Assembly: GCA_017744915.1 (NCBI GenBank)
Contig: JAGIAH010000002.1
Span: 248,001-312,000 of the forward strand
DNA length: 64,000 nt
Direction of reading: 5' to 3'
From: Agrobacterium tumefaciens
GTDB lineage: Bacteria > Pseudomonadota > Alphaproteobacteria > Rhizobiales > Rhizobiaceae
Within the stretch, counting starts at the first letter, position 1. Each line of letters opens with the position of its first letter. Below the pieces are notes generated by a model. That model made no database searches. It worked only from the letters and a program-made list of their open reading frames with translations, and was not told the origin of the DNA. Position numbers and translations under genes: made by a program. Below are positions 41,532-49,472 of this stretch, one piece after another.

Positions 41532-43022
41532 ATGCTGCAGGCATATATGGGTGAAATCGCCGCTGCGCCGCTGGCATGGCTGATCATTCTCGGCCTTGCC
41601 GGAATGGCAGTGTGGAAGCGCATCGGTCCGCTGCGCTCCAATCTGCGGCTTGTGGTGCAGATCGCCTTTTTCGGGGCGATGACCTCCGTTCTCGTTCTTG
41701 GAAAAATTCCGCTCGGCCCACCGAAAGACCTGTGGGCCGGCGATGAGCATGCCGTTTTTATTGTCTTTGCCCAATTGTTGTGGTGGCTCCATCTCTCCTG
41801 GGCGGTTATCGGCTTCGTGCGGATCTATCTGGTCCTGGAGGGCAGGCCGCGCGAGGCGCGTCTGTTGCAGGATATCGTCGTCGGCGTCGTTTATGTGTGC
41901 GTTACGCTGTCCGCCCTTGCTTTCGTGTTCGGCGTTCCGGTCGGGACGCTGGTCGCAACGTCCGGCGTCATCGCCATTGCCCTCGGCCTTGCCCTGCAGA
42001 ACACGCTCGGCGATGTCTTTTCCGGCGTCGCTCTCAATCTCGGCCATACCTATGCGCTGGGCGACTGGCTTCTTCTTGAGGACGGCACGGAAGGGCGGGT
42101 CATTGCCAGCACATGGCGTTCGACGCAGATCCTGACGGGGGCGAACAATATCGTCGTTCTGCCCAACAGCGTTCTTGCCAAGCTGAAGCTGACCAATGTC
42201 AGCCGGCCCGACGAAACGCATCTTCTCAAGATGACGGTGCGGCTGGTGCCGACACATGCCCCATCCATCATCGAGGAGGCCATGACGACGGTTCTGGCCG
42301 GTTGCAACTCGATCATGAGGGAGCCACCGCCGCTGGTTTCCCTGAGCGGTCTGGATGCCACCGCTCTGGAAATCCATCTGTTTTTCCGGGTGAGCAATCC
42401 GATGCTGCGAATAAAGGCCCAGAATGAGGTGATCGACCGGTTCTATCGCCATTGCCGATCCATCGGATTGCAGCTCGCAATGCCGCCTTCGGCGATCGCC
42501 ATCCTGAACGGCGTTGCGTCGGCGGAAATCTCCCGGGGGGCTGAAGCCACCTTGCAGGAGGTCATAGACGAAAATCCGTTCTTCTCAAGGCTGACCGGCG
42601 CCGAAAGGGAAAAACTGGCGCAGTCGGGCAGCGAACGCGAATATCGCCAGGGTGACATCATCGTTGCGCAGGGGCAGGCCTTGCCGTCGATGATGATCAT
42701 CCGCACCGGCGTCGTCTCGATGCAGCACGGCGAACAGGAAAAAAGACGCCTTTCGCCGGGGGATTTCTTTGGCGAAACCGGGTTGCTTGCGGGAATGGAC
42801 GAAGCCTACACCTTGCGGGCGCTGACGCGGGTCACCGTTTACGAAATCGATCAGAAAAGTTTTGCGGGCCTTCTCGCCGACCGTCCGGCAATAGCCGAGG
42901 AGGTTGCGGCAATGCTGTCGGCAAGCTCCGGTGACAGCGGCCAGCTGCCGCTTACGGAGGCGAAACACCAACGCAACGCCTCCGCCTTCCTGAAATCGAT
43001 CCGGACCATTTTCAGCACCTGA
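41532..43022 (+). CDS. MscS-type channel fused to a cyclic-nucleotide-binding domain (bCNG-like)
   Basis: A 496-residue protein. Residues 10-160 hold four or so hydrophobic helices; residues about 150-180 form the MscS pore region (SGVIAIALGLALQNTLGDVF); residues 180-300 form the MscS beta domain; residues about 360-460 form a cNMP-binding fold with SPGDFFGETGLLAG and TLRAL, matching the phosphate-binding cassette in outline. These match bacterial cyclic-nucleotide-gated MscS relatives, which do not always keep tension gating. The class III cyclase at 53046 could supply a ligand, which is speculative. Confidence 0.9.
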   Translation: MLQAYMGEIAAAPLAWLIILGLAGMAVWKRIGPLRSNLRLVVQIAFFGAMTSVLVLGKIPLGPPKDLWAGDEHAVFIVFAQLLWWLHLSWAVIGFVRIYLVLEGRPREARLLQDIVVGVVYVCVTLSALAFVFGVPVGTLVATSGVIAIALGLALQNTLGDVFSGVALNLGHTYALGDWLLLEDGTEGRVIASTWRSTQILTGANNIVVLPNSVLAKLKLTNVSRPDETHLLKMTVRLVPTHAPSIIEEAMTTVLAGCNSIMREPPPLVSLSGLDATALEIHLFFRVSNPMLRIKAQNEVIDRFYRHCRSIGLQLAMPPSAIAILNGVASAEISRGAEATLQEVIDENPFFSRLTGAEREKLAQSGSEREYRQGDIIVAQGQALPSMMIIRTGVVSMQHGEQEKRRLSPGDFFGETGLLAGMDEAYTLRALTRVTVYEIDQKSFAGLLADRPAIAEEVAAMLSASSGDSGQLPLTEAKHQRNASAFLKSIRTIFST

Positions 43023-43250
43023 ATGCAGGAATGATTGCTACGGGAAATGCGCCGGCGACCCGCGCCTGCGCGCGGCAGTTGCCCGCCAAATCCTTGCCCT
43101 ATCCTTCGGAACAGGTGTTCTTGTGGCAAGCTCCGGTATACCGTTCTCACCAGATAGCTGTGCTGCCATCTCGGTTCAATGCGCATCACGGCGATCTCAA
43201 ACAGAATGGGATCGGGTTGAGGCATGTCGAGGTCTGCGGGAAGGTCGGGG

Positions 43251-45860
43251 ATGGATAATGCGGGATCGGCAAGGCCACCCGATATCGATGCCGTTGAGGC
43301 GGCGAAGGTCGTCGAGCGCATTATCGGCAACGCCTGGGCAACCGATACCGACGGCAATTTCATTTACGTAACGCCGGCCGCACTCGCCTTTTTCGGCATA
43401 AGCCTTGAAAGTCTCAATTCGCAATCGGGTGACAGCGCGTTCGGCTGGAAGGGTGTCATCCACCCGGAAGATTACGAGTCGGCTGCCGCCGCCTGGCGGC
43501 GATGCCTGCGGACGGGCGATCATTACAATGTCGAGCACCGGATGTTGCGTGCCACGGGTGTCTATGGCTGGGCGCGTAGCACCGGTCAGCCGCTACGCGA
43601 CGGCAACGGCGTAATCCTCGGATGGTACGGCACGGTGATCGACATGGCCATGCCGTCCGGGGAGGAAAATCGCGACGATACCTCCGCCGGTCTGTCTCCG
43701 CAGGATGTTCTCCGGTCGATGGACACGGTCCATCCTCATGACCGCGCGGCTGTCGAACAGGCGGCGGCACGCGCCTTCTTTCACGGCATCCCGCAGGTCG
43801 GAAGTTACCGCCAGCTTCAGGCGGATGGCAGCTATCGCCGGGTCGAATTCCGGCTTGAGCCGGAAAACGGCGTCGGCGTCGATGTCGATCCGGCAGTGAC
43901 GCGGCAGGGCGAGCCATGGATGAGGGCCACTTCCCTCGGTGAGACGCGCAATGCGGTTCAGGCCGCTCTTGCCATCGAGAAACTCTATGGCGACGCCTGG
44001 GCGATCGACGCGATCGGGCAATTTACCTATGCAACGCCCACCTTGCAGACCTCGATCGCCATGGGGCTCGACGACCTTAATGCTCTCCTGGACGGCAAGC
44101 CGTTTCTCGACGGCGGCAGGCAGGGCTGGCAGGGCGGCATCCACCCCGACGACAGCGACAGGGCGGCGGAAACATTGCGCCGTTGCCTCAGGTCGGGGGA
44201 GCACTGGAACTGCGAATACAGGGCCCTGCGTGCCGGTGGCAGCTATGTCTGGCATCGGGCCGCGGCGCGCCCGACGCGTGACGAGCAGGGCCGGATCACG
44301 GGATGGTATGGAACCGCGCTGGATATCGATGTCTATAAGCGGACCGAAGCGGCACTTCGCGAACGCGAACGGCAGCTGCAATTGCTGATCGACACCGTGC
44401 CGGCGCTGATCTGGAGCACGATGGCCGACGGAACGCCGGCCTATGTCAACAGGCAGTTCACGGAAGTAACCGGCGCCACGCTTGAGGATATCACGGCGCC
44501 AAACGGGTCGCCATCGCTTGGCGTCGTTCATCCGGAGGACAGGGCGGCGGCGCGGGAGGCCTTCCTGCGTTGCGTAGAGGCCGGCGTTCCCTATCTTCAG
44601 CGATATCGCCAGCTTCGGGCCGGCGGCGGCTATCGCTGGACCGAAACGCGCGCGGAACCGTTGCGGGATGAGATGGGCACGATCATCCACTGGTATGGCG
44701 TGAGCTCCGACATTCATGACCTCATTACCACGCAGGAAGCGCTGCGCAAAAGCGAGCAGCACCTTCAGCAGCTTGTCGAAACGCTGCCGGCGCTGATCTA
44801 TTGCGCCCTGCCGAACGGTAAGCCCATCTATCGCAGCCAGCGTCTGCGCCAGTATCTCGGCTTCAACCTTGAAGATACTGACGGTTTCGGAAAATCCCGG
44901 CTGGATGGCACACTTGACGCGGTCATCCATCCCGATGATCTCGCTGTCGTGAAAGAACGGTATGGCCATTCGCTGGCGACCGGTGAACCCTATCTGCTGC
45001 GACACCGGCTGCGGCGTTTCGATGGCGTCTACCGCTGGGTGGAGACCCGCGCCTCAGCCATGCGCAATAGCGAAGGCGAAATTGCGCAGTGGAACGGCAT
45101 CTGCCTTGATATCGAGGATCAGGTGCGGGCGCAGGAGGAGCTGAGCCGAGCCCAGGAAAACCTCACGCGTTCCAGTCAGGCGGCGAGCCTTGCAGAATTG
45201 TCGGCTTCCATCGCGCATGAGGTGAACCAGCCGCTCTCGGCGGTGATGAACTATTCCAGCGCCTGCCAGCGCTGGCTCACCGCCGAACCGCCAAATATCG
45301 AACGCGCGCAGAAAACGCTGCAACGTATCGTCCAGAGCGCCAATTCCGCGGCCGATGTGGTGGGCCGCATTCGCGCGCTCTTCAGGCAATCGACGGATAA
45401 GCGGGACAGCACCGAGCTTGGCGCCGTCGTCAGGCAGGCACGTGACCTGCTTGCGGAGGAAGCGGGCCGGCGGCGCATCAGGGTGGATATCGAAGGGGAA
45501 AGCGGTCTTCTGGTCGTCCCGTTCGACCGGGTCCAGATCCAGCAGGTGCTGGTCAATCTCATGCGCAACGGCATGGATGCCATGGCTTCCGTTTCGAGCG
45601 ACCGTGTGCTCCAGGTCCGCGCTTTCCGGGCGGGCGACATGGTGCGGATAGAGGTCCGGGACCGGGGGAGGGGGGTTCAGTTCCCCGACCGGATTTTCGA
45701 GCCCTTTTTCACCACCAAGGATCAGGGCATGGGCATGGGCCTTGCAATCTGCCGATCGATAGTCGAAGCGCATGATGGTCAATTATGGGCGGAAAAGAAC
45801 GAACCGCGCGGCGCCAAATTCGTTTTCACCCTGCCGCTCGACGTAGCGAAGATGCCGTGA
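43251..45860 (+). CDS. Soluble histidine kinase with tandem PAS domains
   Basis: An 869-residue kinase without transmembrane segments. At least four PAS/PAC units repeat with the wording IHPEDY / IHPDDS / VHPEDR / IHPDDL and end in GWYGT or HWYGV blocks. HisKA carries His656 in SIAHEVNQPLSAVMNY, and the ATPase domain has DRGRGVQFPDRIFEPFF. No heme-type FixL histidine was located. Start 43251 has AAGG 6 bases upstream; an in-frame ATG at 43224 is possible. It is 29 bases before a receiver-only gene, its likely partner. Confidence 0.9.
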   Translation: MDNAGSARPPDIDAVEAAKVVERIIGNAWATDTDGNFIYVTPAALAFFGISLESLNSQSGDSAFGWKGVIHPEDYESAAAAWRRCLRTGDHYNVEHRMLRATGVYGWARSTGQPLRDGNGVILGWYGTVIDMAMPSGEENRDDTSAGLSPQDVLRSMDTVHPHDRAAVEQAAARAFFHGIPQVGSYRQLQADGSYRRVEFRLEPENGVGVDVDPAVTRQGEPWMRATSLGETRNAVQAALAIEKLYGDAWAIDAIGQFTYATPTLQTSIAMGLDDLNALLDGKPFLDGGRQGWQGGIHPDDSDRAAETLRRCLRSGEHWNCEYRALRAGGSYVWHRAAARPTRDEQGRITGWYGTALDIDVYKRTEAALRERERQLQLLIDTVPALIWSTMADGTPAYVNRQFTEVTGATLEDITAPNGSPSLGVVHPEDRAAAREAFLRCVEAGVPYLQRYRQLRAGGGYRWTETRAEPLRDEMGTIIHWYGVSSDIHDLITTQEALRKSEQHLQQLVETLPALIYCALPNGKPIYRSQRLRQYLGFNLEDTDGFGKSRLDGTLDAVIHPDDLAVVKERYGHSLATGEPYLLRHRLRRFDGVYRWVETRASAMRNSEGEIAQWNGICLDIEDQVRAQEELSRAQENLTRSSQAASLAELSASIAHEVNQPLSAVMNYSSACQRWLTAEPPNIERAQKTLQRIVQSANSAADVVGRIRALFRQSTDKRDSTELGAVVRQARDLLAEEAGRRRIRVDIEGESGLLVVPFDRVQIQQVLVNLMRNGMDAMASVSSDRVLQVRAFRAGDMVRIEVRDRGRGVQFPDRIFEPFFTTKDQGMGMGLAICRSIVEAHDGQLWAEKNEPRGAKFVFTLPLDVAKMP

Positions 45861-45889
45861 TCCGGTAGCCGGTCCGGAGGGAGGACGGT

Positions 45890-46255
45890 ATGAACAGGCC
45901 TGTGGTAGCGATCGTTGACGACGACGCAAGGGTGCTTGCTTCTCTGGTGGAACTCCTGGAATCGGCGGGATATGCAACTTGCAGCTTTCTCTCGGGCGAG
46001 GCGTTGCTGGCCTTCGGGCTTCAGGGGGTGGATGTGTTGATCACCGATATCGGCATGCCCGGCGCCGACGGTTTCGAACTCCGCGATCTCGCAAGACAGG
46101 CAAACCCGGAATTACCCGTCTTCCTGATTACCGGGCGGCACGAAATCGCCGACCGGCCCCGGCCCCGGGGCCTCGGCGGTTTTCTTCGCAAACCTTTCGA
46201 CGGAGATACCCTGCTTATGGCCGTTCGCGACGTCCTGGATGCCGGGCGGAGCTGA
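45890..46255 (+). CDS. Single-domain response regulator (receiver only)
   Basis: A 121-residue receiver: DDD at 10-12, Asp53 in LITDIGMPG, Thr near FLITGR and Lys in LRKPFDGD. No output domain follows; the frame ends 46255. It is immediately downstream of the multi-PAS kinase with GGAGG before its ATG. Paired with that kinase it could act as a CheY-like output, phosphate sink, or competitor for the FixJ-type regulators in the island. Confidence 0.9.
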   Translation: MNRPVVAIVDDDARVLASLVELLESAGYATCSFLSGEALLAFGLQGVDVLITDIGMPGADGFELRDLARQANPELPVFLITGRHEIADRPRPRGLGGFLRKPFDGDTLLMAVRDVLDAGRS

Positions 46256-46605
46256 ACCCAATCCGTATTTACCAAAACTTGCCCCGGCCCACGACATCAT
46301 AGCTGTTGCAGCGGTTTTGGTGGCGCGGAAAGCCTGTTGCCTTCCCCTGGGAGACCAAGAGTACCGAACGGGGCCGCCCGTCTTGATGGCAAGCGATCAC
46401 GACCTGTTTCATGGCCCATCGCCGAAGCGTCAGGGTGGCCATGGCGCAATGCTCGGTCTCGTAAACGAACGGGACAGTCAATCCTGTTCCTGGGGTTAGT
46501 CCGCCCCCTCCATCAGCGCAATCGACCGTCAAAACCCATCTCCATACACTGCGACGCATGGTCCGTGCCCCCCACGTTCCACTCCCCGCAGAACAGGAGC
46601 GCATC
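46256..46605. promoter_or_regulatory. 350-base gap before the MBL hydrolase gene
   Basis: No gene is supported here. CCTGTTCCTGGGGTTAG at 46483-46499 resembles CCTGTACTCTGGGACTAG at 39523-39540, the gap before the NmrA-like gene. This may be a shared promoter or activator site. Nothing else recognisable was found. Confidence 0.35.
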
Positions 46606-47574
46606 ATGACGCAGACAGAAGCAAATTCCCGCAGGACGGGTCAGCAGGAGACAAATATGAGCTTGGACACCACCTCACATACCGGCAGGCCGGCGCCTGA
46701 AGAACTGGTTCCTTCGCGTTATGCGGTGAAGATCGGCGAGATCGAAGTGCTGGTGATCAGCGACGGCGTGCTGCCGCTTCCGACCAAGATGCTGGGACAC
46801 AATGTCGACGCGGCGGAACGCGCTGTCTGGCTGGACAATATGTTCCTGCCGCAGGAAGCTTTCGACTGGGCGCTGAACGCGGTCGTGGTGCGCAGTGGCA
46901 CACAGGTTATCCTCATCGATGCCGGTCTCGGGCTGGATCCGGAATTGAACCTGCCGCGGGCCGGGCAACTGGTCAAGCGACTGGAGAGCGCCGGCATCGA
47001 TCTCGGGTCGGTAACCGACGTCGTGCTGACCCATATGCACATGGACCACGTTGGCGGGCTGCTCGTGGATGGCGTTAAGGAACGGCTGCGGCCGGATCTG
47101 CGCATCCACGTGGCCGCCGCGGAAGTCAAATTCTGGGAAGCACCCGATTTCACCCATGTAAACATGCCTCCCGGTTTCCCGGATGCACTTCGCGCAACCG
47201 CCAAGCGCTTCGCCAAGGAATATCAGGGCCAGCTGCGGCTGTTCGACGATGAATACGAGGTGGCTCCGGGTGTCGTCGTCTCGCGCACGGGCGGCCATAC
47301 GCCCGGGCACAGCGTGGTGCGCGTTGCCTCCGGCAAGGACCGGCTGATGTTTGCCGGCGATGCCGTCTTCGCGGTCGGTTTCGAACATCCCGACTGGTTC
47401 AATGGTTTCGAGCACGACCCGGAAGAGGCTGCCCGCGTTCGCGTTCGGCTTCTGCGCGAGCTCGCAGCAACAGGTGAACTGCTGGTCGCCACCCATATGC
47501 CGTTCCCATCGGTCGGCCACGTCGCGGTCGACGGTGATGCCTTCCGCTGGGTGCCGGTCTTCTGGGACTACTGA
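46606..47574 (+). CDS. Metallo-beta-lactamase-fold hydrolase (lactonase-like)
   Basis: A 322-residue MBL-fold protein. Zinc ligands are in THMHMDHVGG (His143, His145, Asp147, His148), GGHTPGHSVV, FAGDAVF and ATHMPFPS. This is the AttM/AiiA and PNP-like lactonase pattern, but the protein is longer than AHL lactonases. Two good starts exist: 46606 (ACAGGAGC upstream) and 46657 (CAGGAGAC upstream); the longer one is given. The leading 17 residues are polar. Located at the end of the signalling island and followed by a terminator. Confidence 0.88.
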   Translation: MTQTEANSRRTGQQETNMSLDTTSHTGRPAPEELVPSRYAVKIGEIEVLVISDGVLPLPTKMLGHNVDAAERAVWLDNMFLPQEAFDWALNAVVVRSGTQVILIDAGLGLDPELNLPRAGQLVKRLESAGIDLGSVTDVVLTHMHMDHVGGLLVDGVKERLRPDLRIHVAAAEVKFWEAPDFTHVNMPPGFPDALRATAKRFAKEYQGQLRLFDDEYEVAPGVVVSRTGGHTPGHSVVRVASGKDRLMFAGDAVFAVGFEHPDWFNGFEHDPEEAARVRVRLLRELAATGELLVATHMPFPSVGHVAVDGDAFRWVPVFWDY

Positions 47575-47604
47575 TCGCCTATTAGCCCAGGGGTCAATCA
47601 AGCG

Positions 47605-47645
47605 ACCGCATGCGATCGGGCCGTCCGCCCATCGCATGCGGTTTT
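47605..47645 (+). terminator. Intrinsic terminator after the MBL hydrolase gene
   Basis: ACCGCATGCGAT (47605-47616) pairs perfectly with ATCGCATGCGGT (47631-47642), followed by TTT. It lies 30 bases after the stop codon. Confidence 0.82.
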
Positions 47646-47773
47646 CCGCCGTCACCGGTGTAGTGGCTCAATGCCATTAGTGTCCGGGGCGTCTTTTGGG
47701 TGGGGCATAATACGGCCCTGCTCGGGGCGCATGCCTATGCCTATCGAATTGATTTTATTGTCTGAAAGAAGGT

Positions 47774-47847
47774 TGGCTGGGGAACCTGGATTCGAACCAA
47801 GATCGACGGAGTCAGAGTCCGCTGTTCTACCATTGAACTATTCCCCA
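47774..47847 (-). tRNA. tRNA-Gln (anticodon CTG)
   Basis: A 74-base cloverleaf on the minus strand including an encoded CCA. The acceptor TGGGGAA pairs with TTCCCCA; the D-arm is GTTC/GAAC; the anticodon stem GCGGA/TCCGT closes the loop CTCTGAC, giving anticodon CTG; the T-arm is CTTGG/CCAGG around TTCGAAT. It is flanked by the MBL gene and the Lrp-type gene. No integrase or phage fragment is beside it. Confidence 0.97.
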
Positions 47848-47968
47848 AAAGCTTGAAGCGCTTGGCGCGTTTGCTTTGGTGGGTCGTCATATAGATGATT
47901 TATTCCGGGGCGCAAGTCGAAAAAATCGAAAAATGCGTTTTATCCCGCTTTTGCGTTTCGTCCCCGGG

Positions 47969-48406
47969 TCAGAGCCTTGCGCGGGTGGAGCGTGGGGTGG
48001 AGAGCAACAGGCTGGTTTCGCTGCCGGTGATGCCGGGCACCAGGCGGATGCGGCGTAGCACTGCGTCGAAATCGCTGAGCGTGGCGGCGTTGAGCTCCAC
48101 GATCAGGTCCCAGCGGCCGTTGGTGCTGTGGATTTCGGAAATTTCCGGAAAACCGCCAAGGGTACGGATGACGCGGTCCGTCACATGGCCTTCAATCTCG
48201 ATCATCATGATGCCGCGGATCGCCGCTTCCACCGCATCGGCGCGCAGAATGACGGTATAGCCGATGATGGTGCCGTCATTTTCCATTCTTTCGATACGTG
48301 AGCGAACCGTCGCACGCGAGGTTTCCGTTTCCACCGCCAGATCGGAAATGCTGCGCCGGCCATTATGCCGCAAAAGGGTGATGAGGCGTTCGTCTAGACT
48401 GTCCAT
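47969..48406 (-). CDS. Lrp/AsnC-family regulator divergent from arginase
   Basis: A 145-residue protein with an Lrp helix-turn-helix (MDSLDERLITLLRHNGRRSI, then TSRATVRSRIERMENDGTI) and an RAM effector domain (IRGIMMIEIEG, NGRWDLIVEL). The family forms octamers that respond to amino acids. It is head-to-head with arcA-ocd, and the 130-base gap has repeated motifs, so it most likely controls arginine/ornithine catabolism. Confidence 0.92.
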   Translation of the reverse strand: MDSLDERLITLLRHNGRRSISDLAVETETSRATVRSRIERMENDGTIIGYTVILRADAVEAAIRGIMMIEIEGHVTDRVIRTLGGFPEISEIHSTNGRWDLIVELNAATLSDFDAVLRRIRLVPGITGSETSLLLSTPRSTRARL

Positions 48407-48413
48407 CTATGCC

Positions 48414-48465
48414 ATTTCGATAAAAAGATTTTGCCAAAACGATAACTCATTTCGATAATATTGCC
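48414..48465. promoter_or_regulatory. Tandem repeats in the Lrp/arcA intergenic region
   Basis: ATTTCGATAA occurs at 48414-48423 and again, exactly, at 48449-48458 (35 bp apart), each followed by TTGCC (48431-48435 and 48461-48465). A third CGATAA copy is at 48440-48445. Phased repeats fit multi-dimer binding by an Lrp-type protein. The AT-rich tract also likely holds both divergent promoters. Confidence 0.6.
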
Positions 48466-48536
48466 AATATTTGATGTTCATTCTGCCATGTCTCTATGGT
48501 GTAGTGGAACTAACGGTTGGGAAAGCGAGGACGGGA

Positions 48537-49457
48537 ATGGATATCAGGCTGATTGGTGCGCCGTTGCAGATCGGGGCAGGGCAATTGGGGTGCGAAATGG
48601 GGCCGAGCGCCTATCGCGTCGCAGGGCTTGCCCATGCTCTGGAAGAACTGGGGCACCGGGTGGTCGATACCGGCAATGTGACGCCGACGCCGCTTCAGGA
48701 GTTCCGCCATCCCAATCCTGCCGTGCATCATCTCGCCGAAACTGTGGCCTGGACCGAGGCGCTGACGGAGGCCGCCTATCGCGAAAGTGCGGATGCCGTG
48801 CCGATCTTCCTCGGTGGTGACCACGCGATTTCGGCCGGAACTGTCGCCGGCATGGCGCGCCGGGTGGCGGAAACGGGCAGGCCGTTTTTCGTGCTCTGGC
48901 TGGATGCGCATACCGATTATCACACGCTGGAAACGACGCGCAGCGGTAATCTGCACGGCACGCCGGTCGCCTATTTTAGCGGACGTGCCGGGTTTGACGG
49001 TTATTTCCCGCCGCTTTCCCATGTCGTTCCGGAAGAAAATATCGGCATGATCGGCATTCGCAGCGTCGATCCGGCCGAGAGGGCCGCACTGGAGCAGAGC
49101 GGCATCACCGTTCACGACATGCGCTCGATAGACGAGCATGGGGTTGCCGTTCTGCTGCGCGAATTCCTGGCGCGGGTTCAGGCCGCAAACGGGCTTTTGC
49201 ATGTCAGCCTCGATGTGGATTTTCTCGAGCCGTCCATCGCGCCCGCCGTCGGCACCACGGTTCCGGGCGGCGCGACATTCCGCGAGGCGCATCTGGTCAT
49301 GGAAATGCTGCATGATAGCGGGCTGGTCTGCAGCCTCGATCTGGTGGAGCTCAACCCGTTTCTCGACGAGCGCGGCAGGACGGCGACCCTGATGGTCGAT
49401 CTTGCCACCAGCCTGATGGGCAAGCGGGTGATGGACCGCCCGACGCGGGCCGGCTGA
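48537..49457 (+). CDS. arcA: Arginase
   Basis: A 306-residue ureohydrolase. The manganese ligands are in GGDHAIS (His), LDAHTDYHT (Asp, His, Asp) and SLDVDFLEP (Asp, Asp). The N-terminal MDIRLIGAPLQIGAGQLG matches bacterial arginases, which split arginine to ornithine and urea. The start follows GAGGACGGG. Ocd follows after 15 bases to convert ornithine to proline. The Lrp-type regulator lies divergently. This is the classic Agrobacterium arginine-catabolism arrangement; arcA is the name used there for arginase (not the arginine deiminase of other bacteria). Confidence 0.93.
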   Translation: MDIRLIGAPLQIGAGQLGCEMGPSAYRVAGLAHALEELGHRVVDTGNVTPTPLQEFRHPNPAVHHLAETVAWTEALTEAAYRESADAVPIFLGGDHAISAGTVAGMARRVAETGRPFFVLWLDAHTDYHTLETTRSGNLHGTPVAYFSGRAGFDGYFPPLSHVVPEENIGMIGIRSVDPAERAALEQSGITVHDMRSIDEHGVAVLLREFLARVQAANGLLHVSLDVDFLEPSIAPAVGTTVPGGATFREAHLVMEMLHDSGLVCSLDLVELNPFLDERGRTATLMVDLATSLMGKRVMDRPTRAG

Positions 49458-49472
49458 GAAGGGGGACAAGTG

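Noticed and set aside
47774-47847. tRNA-Gln as an integration site of a mobile element
   Set aside because: No integrase, att-like repeat of the tRNA 3' end, or phage/ICE gene lies within reach on either side.
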